From NCBI GenBank assembly GCA_030770535.1, contig JASVEC010000074.1, positions 31,343 through 95,342 of the forward strand: 64,000 nt of DNA. The letters are read 5' to 3'. This document shows positions 1 to 10,984 of this stretch, in pieces. Numbering within the stretch: position 1 is the first letter of the stretch; every line of letters begins with the position of its first letter. The DNA is from Batkoa obscura (Eukaryota > Entomophthoromycota > Entomophthoromycetes > Entomophthorales > Batkoaceae). The position numbers and the translations under genes are program-made. The notes under the pieces were generated by a model. The model saw nothing but the letters and a program-made list of their open reading frames with translations, was not told the DNA's origin and did no database searches.

Positions 1-815
1 GACTATAAATGTATATGAGTATTGCCATTTCTATATTAATACTATTTCATTTAGGCTTTATCAACAAACTTAAAGCCCAATCTCAAGTGAGGCTTGGAAA
101 AACATGATGAAATACCCAACATTATTTATTAGACAACGATGACATACCCAGCTTATCTAGTTATTAATTAATACTTTTAAAATCAAGTTTTAATCAAACA
201 GTGCTTTTTTGTTATCAAATTTAAATTGACGAAGAATGATGGAATTTTACCCTCCACTTCTGTTATCTTTATCTTTAGTTTGATTGCTTTATGTTCGTCT
301 ACCAATCAAATTGAACTACCACACGAATTTAGTTCAAAAGGTTGCTTAAAGTATCCACACCGAGGTTAGGCTATCTGTAATAGATTAAAGTAGAGATTAA
401 TTTCGAACTTAAATTAATAGATTGATTGAAATAAAAGTTTACTAATATAATATCAATGTTTATTAAACTATCAAAATAATAGTTAACTTTAATTAAGTAT
501 TAAATTGTTTCTTTTCTATAAATTGTTATGTAGATTTACTAACAATTAATAAATATATGGCTAAATTAATTTTTATTCTCATTGTGATATTAAAGTCGGA
601 AGAAATTATAAAACTCTCAAATAAATACAATTTCTGCCCAAAACATTAAATAGTGTTTTATTGGACCATAAAGTTGGTATGAGATTTTCGTGGTTGTATT
701 TTTCTTTAAAAGATAAGAAATATTTTTCATAATTACATCAATTCATAAAAAGTACAATATTAATAGTTTATTTAGCAGTGTTTAAGTTATAATACAAGTT
801 CAATAAGTAAATCGA
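1..815. other. Intergenic, no gene seen
   Basis: AT-rich sequence with no long ORF, tRNA or recognisable repeat on either strand. It lies downstream of the minus-strand gene ending at 816. Confidence 0.5.
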
Positions 816-1586
816 TCATATATCAGTAAGGCGTACTTTTTTAAAATATAATAGAACCTCAGTTTGGTTTGAAACTGAATCTGAAGAAACTTTAGTATAT
901 GAGATGGCCGAATCACTGGAAGGAGTTGAAATAGGTATTTTTGTTTTATCAAAGAAAGGTTGATTTGCTGGCTTTGAACCGATAGGGACAGTATGGATTG
1001 TTAAATCAAGGAAAAGTGGATATTCTTGTTGGAATTTTTGTGCAGCCCACAACACACCATCGTCCTCACAACACTGTTGTAAAGTAAATATATGTCCTGC
1101 GTTGACATGGATGGCAACTTTAGCTAAATTTCCTATATAGTCAGCACCCTCTGCTTGAATTCTTTCAGTAATTGAAGCAGTAGTTTGATCAATTGGTTCT
1201 TCAAGGATCGGAATGATAGTGGTTGAATCAGCTGGGTTAGAAGTTTTTTCTACCAACCAACGCTCGAGTATTCTGGCAATTGCAGCAGTACTGGCTGACC
1301 CATGTCTCCCAAGATGTGGAATTGAAAGGAATCCTCCACAATGTCCATCATCAAAGAAATAAGTTATTCTGGCGAGAGTTACTGAGGTATCTTGATTGAT
1401 AAACTCATCAAAAACAGAATCATTAGCTTTCAGAGCATCTTCAATTGAAGTTTCTTCAAATTGTTCATAGTAATTAGGTCTTGGGGAAGAAGGGGCACTG
1501 TAATGAGTAAACACATGCTTCTTTTCGTTTCCTGATGAGGGACGAACTAGCTTCGATAACTGGGCTTGAGTTGGATAATTTAACAT
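816..1586 (-). CDS. Hypothetical protein, 256 aa
   Basis: I do not recognise this protein. It is a single uninterrupted ORF starting at an ATG (complement of 1584-1586). The translation has no obvious signal peptide or membrane helix and looks soluble. Its first 50 residues and the last third are rich in Ser, Thr and Pro. The middle (about residues 70-190) looks like a folded domain: it holds FFDDGHCGGFLSIPHLGRHG near residue 77 and a CCEDDGVLWAA stretch near residue 173. Codon use is less AT-biased than in the surrounding DNA, which supports a real gene. No neighbouring gene suggests a role. A missing upstream exon cannot be excluded. Confidence that it is a gene is good; the function is unknown. 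Confidence 0.7.
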   Translation of the reverse strand: MLNYPTQAQLSKLVRPSSGNEKKHVFTHYSAPSSPRPNYYEQFEETSIEDALKANDSVFDEFINQDTSVTLARITYFFDDGHCGGFLSIPHLGRHGSASTAAIARILERWLVEKTSNPADSTTIIPILEEPIDQTTASITERIQAEGADYIGNLAKVAIHVNAGHIFTLQQCCEDDGVLWAAQKFQQEYPLFLDLTIHTVPIGSKPANQPFFDKTKIPISTPSSDSAISYTKVSSDSVSNQTEVLLYFKKVRLTDI

Positions 1587-4500
1587 AATAAATAGTGGCT
1601 ATAATAGACTAGAGAGAAGATATAGAAGTTTGAAATTGACTCGGTCAAACAGAAAATGTTAAAATATACTAAAAATACGACTGATTAAGTTCAGCTCAAA
1701 TAATTAAAAATATTTAGTTCCGAAGAATCTCTTTATATACTTTTCTAAATTCGCTCTTTTCAGTTTAGAAAAAGTAATGACCATGAGAAAATTATGAGCT
1801 AACATTGATTTGAAACCTTATTCAATTAAAATGCATATTATGCCTAATAAAGGAATTTAATTGGCCAAACCATCCCATGCTTGGCTTTTTAAAATCAGCT
1901 CATAGGAAAAGTTTTATCATAATGAGCTCCTGATTAGGAAATGCAAAAATAACAAAGTTTATAAAATATCCATTAAGTTATTAAAATATCGTTTTAAAAA
2001 TGGCGAATAGAGAGATTAAGGAGATTTTTTCTGGAGTAATAAAAGCGTCAAAATGATTTGCCAAAGGTCTCAATTTCTTTCTTTACCCAATAAAAAAGGT
2101 AATTCTCTAATTTATGATTTAATGATTTGTTAGAAGTTAAAATTTAAATCACAATGTATTTTGGCTATAAATTAATAATAATTGCCCAAAACTATTATTA
2201 TTTCTTCTATAGTAGGAGCTTATAATAAAAACGAATAGTGTATATCGAAAGCAAATATGTATGTATTATTTAGAAATTAGCTATTGAATATTTGGTTTAT
2301 TTTATTACTCTTAAAACAAGATTTTCAAGTAGATTTAATAATAATTAATTGAATTTTATCTACTTAAAAATCCAAATTTAGAAATAAATATGCGTGTATA
2401 GTTAATATTTTAATATATTTTAAGCTAGTATATTTTCATATTTACTACCTTTATGCTAATGATCAATATTTTAAGGAATTTGTTATAGTAAAGAGTTAAA
2501 CCTAGTTCAATAAGTATAACTCGTTATTTTTCTAGAAATTTCCAAGCAAAATAAAATAAATAAAACTATTATTTTAAAACTTTATTGTGCTATTCCCCTG
2601 TTCACATCAGAAATTGAAATTAATAATTTTTAAGGACCAAATTAATTTGAGTTCAGAAATAGCTTACAAATGGGCATAAATCCAAAAATTATTTTGGGGT
2701 AAAAAATTGGGGCAACTTGACAGGTCAACTAATAGCTATTAATAGTCCTAGTTCTTAACCTTTCTATTAAGATCTCACCTGATTTAGTTGGGCATTGATT
2801 TATAATAATTACCCTATTCTATTATGTAGTATAAATCTAATGTCGCTTATTGACAATATACCTGAAGCTATATCATATACATTCACTTCTAATTTCAATA
2901 GTATGCTAGTATATTTGAGTAAATAGACGTATACAAAAATAAGCATAGAAAAACGTTACTTTGCAACTTTTAGCTTAATAATTTCTAAGCAAAAAAAGGT
3001 AAAGAGAACAAAGAACAGTTGGTTTGTAAGCAAAATCCTTAATCCTTTTTATGTTGCTGATGCTTATAACTATAAAATTAATAATAAAGGGAGGAAATAA
3101 ATAAGAATTTCCCGCCTGTTAATACCACTCTACAAAGTTTATATTAATAAATCGCTAAAAGAATCGAATTCTTGAAACAGCATAACCTACCTTTATAATA
3201 TCATTTAAAATCCTTATAGCTAATCAAAAAGATTATAACCTATTTAGTAGCAATTTTTATAAACCTGATTCTTAGATTTTAACTTAATTTTAGTGAGGCA
3301 TTTACTCTCAAATGAATAGTTAATTAGGCCGCAGTTATCTTAAATAGCTGTAAAGCCTTAATTAGCCCGAATTAAAGTAAAATTTCGTTAGTATTCACTA
3401 GTAAAACACTTTGGGTTTGGCCTTCAAGTTTTAAAAAATTAATACCAAGAGCGTTTAATCTTATTACAGCCCTTAGGAGTTTCTCAGCAAAGAACTTTTA
3501 ATTTTTCCCCAAACCAATAGTTTTTTGCTTTATTAATGTAACAAAGCTTTCACAATATAATTGAAGAGTGCGAAAAAAGCTTTAAAATGAATATATGTTT
3601 ATATTAATCTTTTTTAGGTACATTTGTTCATAATAACCATTATAAATTATTTTTTAGATAACATGATAAAATCAAGGGCTTTTATCAAACATTTTTACCG
3701 CGTTAGTTTTTTTGGCTAAAAGTGAGAAAATTTTATCATTTAGTAAAAACATAATTTTTTAGAACAGCTATGGGTATAAAATTAAACTCTTTTATAGAAA
3801 TTATATATTAATTGATATTCATAATGTGTTATCATTTTAAAGTTTATATTGAAAGTGCAGAACGTTTTGTGCTTTGATAATATGTATTAGTTTAAAATTT
3901 GATGTAAACAACGATAAATCGGATCATTTTTATGTTATAATTTAGAAACAATAAGTAGGCTCTATATAATAGCATCATTTTAATACTTGAATTTAACATT
4001 GAGATTCCGGAAAGCGGCTGTACTTATATGAATTGCTTTTTAGTGATACTAAGTGTGTTATATAAGCTAGTATATACCAGTAATAACAGTATAGAATATT
4101 GAGTCATACAGTAATTCTTACGTTTAATGATATAATAAGTAGCCTCGCTTTCTTACTTAAATGATGATTTTTATGTATTAAAATAAACAAGACACATGAG
4201 CCTAGACTTTCAATGATTTATTAAAAAAGACAGAAACAAATAAACCATACCAAAACAGTGAGAAAAAATGATAACATTTCTTTGTTAAACTACACGAGTT
4301 ATAGTTTTATAAACAAAAGTCGGGCTATTGATTTATTTTAAAATAATTAAAATGATGAAATTGATAGATAGCAAGTATTAATGATTTAATAATTATTTAT
4401 AAATCTCAACATGTATTACTATTTGGCTTATTTATATTAAACTTTTATTAATTGCCCAAACTATCTATCCCTGACTTTTAATTTCATTAGTTATATTTTT

Positions 4501-5492
4501 GGTTATACAACTGTATAATAGTTTGAAATTAAAATGTTAAGCTATAATTTTATTTAACTTTTATAAATTATGTGCAAAGTCAGATTATCATTGTTTACTT
4601 ATGTAAACAAAAGATAAAGAAGGATGGAAGCTGATTATATTTTAGAAAAACAGTATACGAAATAAAGTATCATTTTTAATCTAGTTATATTGTAATGTAC
4701 TATTAAGCTATTATTTGATTTTTTTAAAATTAAACAATTTTTTACATCTTCTTTAATTGGATAGCAATTTTATATACTGTCGACTTAAAATTATCAATAT
4801 ATATGACAATTCTCTATCATTTAATGTTATATATTAGAAGCATAAGTAAACTGTTGGTAAAGTTTAACATAAAATATAAAATAGGATATTAAATGCATAG
4901 TAGTTTACTCGATACAAAATATATCTTATTGGAACTAAAAGTAGAATATTTTGATTTAAAATATTCTTTTTATAAATTTCTTTTATAACTTTACTAAAAA
5001 ATCATCTTTTTATATTCAAAAAGCACTTAAAAACTATGCTATTAGTAGCTTTAGTAGATTAATTATATCATAATAAATAAAATAAAATACTCGAGTTGAA
5101 TTTGGCAATACTATTTATATTTTACTACTGAAGTTTTAACTATAAATGTTTTGGTGTTAAAAACAAATCATTTATAAAGTCTAAAAATCAGTATTTTTAA
5201 AAACAAATTTACACATTTCATTATTTTTATTAGAAAATATGTACACAGAGTAGCACTTATTTTATTTAAAGCTCAACAGGTAAAAAAACACATATATAAA
5301 GATAATGTAGTTTCTGGCATAGAAGCAAAAAAGCTAAAAGGGACTTCAGCAAGCATTTTTCTCTAAGAGCTATGTGGTTAATATGGATAGATGTAATATG
5401 AAATTGCCTCAATAACATAGATTTTAGTTTATAAATGAAACGATGGACTGAAGAAGAGCCTGATTTGTTGCCAAAGGGTATTTTTTAATATA
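1587..5492. other. Long gene-free AT-rich stretch
   Basis: Nearly 4 kb with no credible ORF and no tRNA. It is A/T-dominated throughout, with many short runs but no tandem array that I could make out. Confidence 0.5.
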
Positions 5493-5592
5493 TGGGGATG
5501 TATTTTTGTGTTTAAGAATTTTACTACCAATTTTCCCGCTCAAATAGCGATTAAAAAATGGAAAAAACAATGAAGTCAAAAAAACACTCCCA
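5493..5592 (+). mobile_element. MITE-like element, reference copy
   Basis: Short non-coding inverted-repeat element of about 100 bp. It begins TGGGGATGTATTTTTGTG and ends with AACACTCCCA, so the two ends pair imperfectly over roughly 16-20 bases. The middle has a conserved CTCAAATAGCGCTTAAAA-type core. TA flanks both ends (5491-5492 and 5593-5594), consistent with a 2-bp target duplication. This copy defines the plus orientation used for the other copies listed. It has no coding capacity, so movement would need a transposase encoded elsewhere. The apparent 92-aa ORF across this spot is an accident of the element. Confidence 0.85.
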
Positions 5593-6012
5593 TATTCTGT
5601 TGATAATTTAAACAATCGAGAGAGTAATAAAGACAAAAATTTATGAACGTATAAGAAAAATATTTCATATAAAGGAAAGCTTTTTATTTCGTAATATACC
5701 ACAGCTGTTGGTAATATTACTTAGCCTTTTATAACAAGGTAATTGGGAATGGAATATAAGAGCAACTGTAGAAGTAAGGATAGTGGGTATTCAAAGTGTA
5801 GTATAAAAAAGACAAAAGGGATATTTTTTTATCACAAGTAAAAACTTAAAAAGAGGAAAACGGCCTCTTTCATCTGCGCTACAGCATTATCGTAATTTTG
5901 GACACGAGATTTTAGGAGGTAAATGTTAAACACTAAAGAATGTGGTACTCTTATTTAATGAACTTGAAAAATTATGGAAATCTTATACAAATTGCTTAAA
6001 GTATTGCTTAAA
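5593..6012. other. Spacer between MITE and palindrome P1
   Basis: No gene or repeat recognised. Confidence 0.4.
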
Positions 6013-7047
6013 AACAAATTATCAACAGATTCTAATAAATTATTATAAAATGATATTAACATATGTTTCAACTTATCCAAATGATCTTTATTTAAACAAT
6101 GAAATTCGATATGAATAACAAAGGATAAGCAACTTATTTATGTTTACCTAATGCACCCTTTGCTTTAACGACCGCATCTAAAACATTACCAGCAATAGTA
6201 GCTGAGTAATTATAAGCAAATCCAGCGGCACAATCACTATCTTTAGCTTTTACCGAAGCACTATTACATTTACCACTTTGAGCAGCAAATCTAGCTCTTT
6301 CTTGTAGTTCTTTACAAACTTCTCTTTCACAACTTTCACTACATACACCAGAAAATTGATGCTGGACTGCATTTACGCCATTATTCCATGCCTTCCATTC
6401 TTTATCCCCTAGAGAACCATCCATATGATTTGCAATTGCGTTTTCGTATTCAACCCACTCCCATGAAGCAAATTTACCATTACATTCATTTTTTATAACT
6501 TCAACTTTATGTTCTTTATCACCAATTTTTACAGGCTTCTCAGAAGCTTCTTGAAAATTACTTGCATCATTACGTTTTCTATTAAATTTATGGAAAAAAG
6601 GGAGGAATCGTTTAGATAAACTGTGGTTTTCTATAACAGCTTGGTTTGTCATATTGATAAATACAACAAGAAATACAATGAAGAATAACATTAGATATAA
6701 TTAGATATTAGTTTACTTATTTTTTTAATTTGACTATACATTCTTTTTTGATTTTTATATTTATTTTTGGTTATTGGCATTTTAGAACTATATTTATTAG
6801 CTCTTATTAGTGTAATAACTATACTCTAATACGTTTGCTAAAATATCTCTTTTTTTGGCTGTAGCATTATTATTCTATAACTCCATTTTAAATAACTTAA
6901 TTCTATTTGAATATATGGTTTAGATTTTATTACCTAAACCATATAATAACTCAATAATATTATTATAAACTGAATAAAATGTATTATTTTAAATAACATC
7001 TTCTTTCAATTATATTTTCCAATACTTTAACTTATTGAAATACAATA
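6013..7047 (-). repeat. Palindrome P1, left arm (1035 bp)
   Basis: This is the reverse complement of 7308-8342. I compared the promoter side, gene and outer flank and saw no difference. The outer end is AACAAATTATCAACAGATTC; outside it the two flanks differ. The arm carries one complete secreted-protein gene, transcribed outward. A short hairpin (6913-6923 pairing with 6934-6944, ATATGGTTTAG) sits between the gene and the loop. There is no sequence resemblance by eye to palindromes P2 and P3 beyond the shared architecture. Confidence 0.9.
6134..6691 (-). CDS. Secreted six-cysteine protein, P1 left copy (185 aa)
   Basis: Family unknown. The N-terminus (MLFFIVFLVVFINMTNQA) is a strong hydrophobic signal peptide. 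Two basic sites follow, KR at residues 27-28 and RKR at 38-40, which look like Kex2-type processing sites and suggest a short pro-region. The predicted mature part is hydrophilic, Lys/Glu/Ala-rich and partly helical. It has six cysteines (70, 117, 121, 126, 142, 154), an even number compatible with three disulphides. There is no membrane anchor. A small secreted effector, toxin-like or surface protein would fit, but this is inference from composition only. The start is the only good ATG ahead of the signal peptide. The gene is one of a head-to-head pair encoding identical proteins in the two arms of P1, with promoter regions facing the loop. Confidence 0.85.
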   Translation of the reverse strand: MLFFIVFLVVFINMTNQAVIENHSLSKRFLPFFHKFNRKRNDASNFQEASEKPVKIGDKEHKVEVIKNECNGKFASWEWVEYENAIANHMDGSLGDKEWKAWNNGVNAVQHQFSGVCSESCEREVCKELQERARFAAQSGKCNSASVKAKDSDCAAGFAYNYSATIAGNVLDAVVKAKGALGKHK

Positions 7048-7307
7048 AATTTATTGAGGAACATTGTAATTTAACTAATATACTCAAATATAATTAAGTT
7101 ATTTAATAGGTTTATAGAACAATTTTAGAAGTGGCAAAAGAAACGTTTGAGAATGTGGGGATGTATTTTTTTGTCTAAGAGTTTTTATTAGTAATTATTC
7201 TACTCAAATAGCGTCTGAAAAATGGAAAAAATGATGAAACTAAAAAAAACACCTCCATTTAATAAAATCTATAATACAGTCAACTTGTTGAACTATTACT
7301 ATAATAT
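7048..7307. other. Central loop of palindrome P1
   Basis: This is the 260-bp unpaired spacer between the two arms. Most of it is occupied by a MITE copy (7156-7257), flanked by short unique AT-rich pieces. The promoters of both arm genes face this loop. Confidence 0.85.
7156..7257 (+). mobile_element. MITE-like element inside P1 loop
   Basis: Full-length plus-orientation copy (TGGGGATGTATTT at the left, CACCTCCA at the right). It is the only insertion seen inside any of the palindromes. Its place in the spacer may mark where the two arms were joined, or simply a permissive site. Confidence 0.85.
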
Positions 7308-8342
7308 TATTGTATTTCAATAAGTTAAAGTATTGGAAAATATAATTGAAAGAAGATGTTATTTAAAATAATACATTTTATTCAGTTTATAATAATATTA
7401 TTGAGTTATTATATGGTTTAGGTAATAAAATCTAAACCATATATTCAAATAGAATTAAGTTATTTAAAATGGAGTTATAGAATAATAATGCTACAGCCAA
7501 AAAAAGAGATATTTTAGCAAACGTATTAGAGTATAGTTATTACACTAATAAGAGCTAATAAATATAGTTCTAAAATGCCAATAACCAAAAATAAATATAA
7601 AAATCAAAAAAGAATGTATAGTCAAATTAAAAAAATAAGTAAACTAATATCTAATTATATCTAATGTTATTCTTCATTGTATTTCTTGTTGTATTTATCA
7701 ATATGACAAACCAAGCTGTTATAGAAAACCACAGTTTATCTAAACGATTCCTCCCTTTTTTCCATAAATTTAATAGAAAACGTAATGATGCAAGTAATTT
7801 TCAAGAAGCTTCTGAGAAGCCTGTAAAAATTGGTGATAAAGAACATAAAGTTGAAGTTATAAAAAATGAATGTAATGGTAAATTTGCTTCATGGGAGTGG
7901 GTTGAATACGAAAACGCAATTGCAAATCATATGGATGGTTCTCTAGGGGATAAAGAATGGAAGGCATGGAATAATGGCGTAAATGCAGTCCAGCATCAAT
8001 TTTCTGGTGTATGTAGTGAAAGTTGTGAAAGAGAAGTTTGTAAAGAACTACAAGAAAGAGCTAGATTTGCTGCTCAAAGTGGTAAATGTAATAGTGCTTC
8101 GGTAAAAGCTAAAGATAGTGATTGTGCCGCTGGATTTGCTTATAATTACTCAGCTACTATTGCTGGTAATGTTTTAGATGCGGTCGTTAAAGCAAAGGGT
8201 GCATTAGGTAAACATAAATAAGTTGCTTATCCTTTGTTATTCATATCGAATTTCATTGTTTAAATAAAGATCATTTGGATAAGTTGAAACATATGTTAAT
8301 ATCATTTTATAATAATTTATTAGAATCTGTTGATAATTTGTT
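7308..8342 (+). repeat. Palindrome P1, right arm (1035 bp)
   Basis: Mirror image of 6013-7047 about a centre near 7177.5. The inner boundary is at TATTGTATTTCAATAAG and the outer boundary at GATAATTTGTT, after which the flanks diverge. The mirrored hairpin lies at 7411-7442. A TATAAAAA box at 7596-7603 lies about 68 bp before the ATG of the arm gene. Confidence 0.9.
7664..8221 (+). CDS. Secreted six-cysteine protein, P1 right copy (185 aa)
   Basis: It encodes the same 185-residue protein as 6134-6691: signal peptide, KR and RKR sites, six cysteines. The ATG follows a TATAAAAA element by about 68 bp, a normal spacing for a TATA-dependent fungal gene. Transcription runs away from the loop, so the two copies are divergent and may share a control region. 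Amino-acid identity between the copies is complete. Either the duplication is very young or arm-to-arm conversion keeps the copies alike. There is no intron and the reading frame is intact. Confidence 0.85.
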   Translation: MLFFIVFLVVFINMTNQAVIENHSLSKRFLPFFHKFNRKRNDASNFQEASEKPVKIGDKEHKVEVIKNECNGKFASWEWVEYENAIANHMDGSLGDKEWKAWNNGVNAVQHQFSGVCSESCEREVCKELQERARFAAQSGKCNSASVKAKDSDCAAGFAYNYSATIAGNVLDAVVKAKGALGKHK

Positions 8343-8446
8343 CTAAAAAATATAGTCAATCATTTATTCTTAGGAGATCTTTGTCATTAAAATTTTTTCA
8401 ATTAAAGTTTGAACTAAGTGTATTTGTCAGTTTATAAGCCAATAAA

Positions 8447-8545
8447 TAGGATATTTTTTTGGTCTCATCACTTTTTTCATTTTTTAAGCACTAATTGAGT
8501 GGAAAAATTGCTAGTAAAACTCTTGGGCAAAAAAGGACATCCCCA
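8447..8545 (-). mobile_element. MITE-like element right of P1
   Basis: Minus-orientation copy whose ends have drifted (TAGGATAT at the left, CATCCCCA at the right). It starts about 105 bp outside the right end of P1. The flanks are AA on both sides. Confidence 0.75.
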
Positions 8546-9586
8546 AATAGTTTAACAATGTAACATTTGAGAATATTAGTTGTTAAAGTTTATCAGTAAT
8601 ATAAGTTTTGATTTATTTACTATAAATTCAAGTGAGGAAATAGTATTAAATGTATATTAAAACTTTATAACTACTAAATAAGGGTTTAATGACTTATATT
8701 TTAGTTTCAAATTCTAAGTTCATAAATAGACTTTTTTTTAAGTTTATCAAACTACAATCATAATAGCTACTTAAGACTTTTTTTTATAAATAATTATTCT
8801 ATTTTCAGGAAATTGAGCTTTTTTGTTATTGTTTTTGATAATTGTATCTATATAATTTACTTTAAATTGAATTACATAAATCAGTTAATTTTGAACTTAA
8901 TAATAGACACAATGAAAGTAGAATTCTTAAGCAAAAAAATATATCTTAATATGCTTTGAATTTAAACACAAAACTATTTCATTTAAAGGTAATAACACAA
9001 TGAGTCAAGTCTTTTGTCAACTTTTTGTAAATAAAAGAGTAGATGTTCATTGATGATACAGACTTCAAACAAATATTAGTAAACTACAGTGTTTTTTTAG
9101 AAAGGTTATACGGTTGAGGCAGTGTTTCCTAAGAATTTTAGCTGTATCTGGAAACGGTGGTGAGAGCTTTAACTACTAATGCGGCAAGCGATTTTTGTCA
9201 AACTGTAGACTATATAAGCAAATGGCATATATAACATAAAGTAAACTTTGAAAATATACAGGTTGTTATCTAGTAACTACAGGTTCTGGGAAGGTCACTT
9301 CATAAGCCTATAGAGGAACTGAGCCTTTGTCAGGATTATAATAATTTATCAAAAACGGCTATTTGTATACTGGTAAAATAATAGTTGACTTTTAAGTTTC
9401 TCATAAGATAAAAAACATAGCACAAATAAAACCTTTAATTTTAAATGGTAATATGTCTAGTTAGCCGGATATCTAAGATCTATCTTTATTTAATTATATA
9501 TAGGGTATGAGAACAAACTTTCTTTAAATATGTGAAACTAACACTATATAGTATTTAAATACAAATATAAGATAATTGAATAAACA
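8546..9586. other. Spacer between P1 and P2 with a GC-richer patch
   Basis: No intact gene. About 9110-9330 is noticeably less AT-rich than its surroundings and holds short coding-like runs broken in every frame I read. It could be a decayed gene or a non-coding RNA; I cannot assign it. Confidence 0.35.
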
Positions 9587-10388
9587 AAAGGGATATTAAC
9601 ATTTATTAAAAGTCAAACAAATTTAAAATAATAAATATCAAATTCATTATTTCTCATCTCCACTTATTCATGACAAGCATAAGAAACGATATCAAATCCT
9701 TGCCAGTTTTGAGAAGCACCAGCATTACAATCAGGCATAGCACTAACTACATCACTTAGTAAAATACGTTCAAATAAGTTGTAACTTTCTCCAATGTTAG
9801 GAGTAAACCAACATTGACATCTACCAGCAGCACCATCTCTTACACCAGCTGGTGCTAATTTAACCATACATTCATGGATATCGGATGAAAAATCATTTCC
9901 TGGTGCTTTAGAAGTACATACACCAGCTGAAAGAGCAGTGGATACAAAGGCAGTAATTAAAAGAATAGAACGGTACATTGTAGTTATAGTTATAGTAATG
10001 TTTGATTTGCAAATTTATTTAACTCTTCAAGAGATAATAATTAATATAATTTGATAATGAGAGAAATCAACTACTTTTTATACTTTAAAAAAAAGTACCA
10101 ATCTATCTCAAATATGATAATGTTACTTTCCTAAAGTATTTAGTTACAAAATACCATCTATAGCCTACAAAACAAACTAAATTATGTTCTATATTTAGTA
10201 ATTTTATATAACATCTAAGAATTTATATGCATAGTGTTCTTTAATATTTTTGATTAGTAACAATTTAATACACTACTTTATTAAGTTGTTTAATTGAAAC
10301 AATATATTTTGGAAACATGATATTTGATTTTGTTGCATGTTACTGTTCAATAGAACTCAATAACAATGATATCTTTTTATTATTCAAT
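9587..10388 (-). repeat. Palindrome P2, left arm (802 bp)
   Basis: Reverse complement of 10985-11786, centred near 10686.5. The outer end reads AAAGGGATATTAAC; beyond it the flanks differ. Only a few differences from the right arm were seen, all next to the loop (for example TGATATCTTTTT here against CGATATCTTCTT in the right arm read in the same direction). The arm carries the 104-aa secreted protein gene and its promoter. Confidence 0.9.
9664..9978 (-). CDS. Secreted six-cysteine protein, P2 left copy (104 aa)
   Basis: Family unknown. Residues 1-18 (MYRSILLITAFVSTALSA) form a classical signal peptide with an Ala-x-Ala-like cleavage region, leaving a mature protein of about 86 residues. It has six cysteines (21, 37, 54, 56, 84, 102), including a CQC pair, compatible with three disulphides and a compact extracellular fold. 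There is no anchor or basic processing site. A TATAAAAA box lies at the complement of 10075-10082, about 100 bp upstream of the ATG. Just before the ATG is a short ACTATA repeat. The protein is identical to the other three copies in the window (11395-11709, 35018-35332, 36749-37063). A role as an effector, defensin-like or surface protein is inference only. Confidence 0.88.
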   Translation of the reverse strand: MYRSILLITAFVSTALSAGVCTSKAPGNDFSSDIHECMVKLAPAGVRDGAAGRCQCWFTPNIGESYNLFERILLSDVVSAMPDCNAGASQNWQGFDIVSYACHE

Positions 10389-10984
10389 ACAGTATAAATT
10401 CAAATATAATAAACACAATAAAGTGTTTAAAAATGACTGTTATAAGTTATGTTTATAGACAAAATTGCTAATTTATAATATAGTATAACAATATCTAATT
10501 TTTAGGCTCAACGCTAAAATTTTATTGATTGATAAATTTCATTATTGTCGTTAAAGCTTCAGGAACAATAATATTAAATCAGAGATCATAATATTTAAAA
10601 GTAACATAAGTTGATAATTGTTACTGTTACTTACCCAGTTTTATTTATTATTCGAGAATTTCTATTCAAATTGTTCCTATGTATTTTTGTTCAATAAAAA
10701 AATAAACTATTTTCATAAACTTATTCTGTAGCAATTGTTGGCTTATAATAATAGAATATCTGATTTTATTTAATACTACGGTTCTATAAGGTTTAGTAAC
10801 ATTAATCTTTAACTTATATTTAAAACATCACATAAAGCTCGTAAATGTTATAGAATCGTAATATTTCAAAAATGTATATAAAGTAAACTATTAATATGAC
10901 TTTAAATAAATACTATTTATTATGTACTTGACACAATATTTAACATCTATTCACTATATAAACACAACTCAATCTTATTGATTT
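10389..10984. other. Central loop of palindrome P2 (about 600 bp)
   Basis: Single-copy, non-coding spacer between the P2 arms, bounded on both sides by ATTCAAT. It reads from ACAGTATAAATTC at the left to TCTTATTGATTT at the right. The same sequence, with scattered differences, is present in the reverse direction in the loop of P3 (35743-36338). No ORF or tRNA is visible in it. Confidence 0.85.

Noticed and set aside
5424-5702. 92-aa minus-strand ORF
   Set aside because: It runs straight through the MITE copy at 5493-5592 and into AT-rich spacer, and its composition is that of translated A/T runs.
6013-8342. Palindrome as a hairpin-read assembly artefact
   Set aside because: A missed-adapter artefact would lack a unique loop and would not recur with the same ends at two other loci. 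P3 arms also carry real differences. It still deserves a read-level check.
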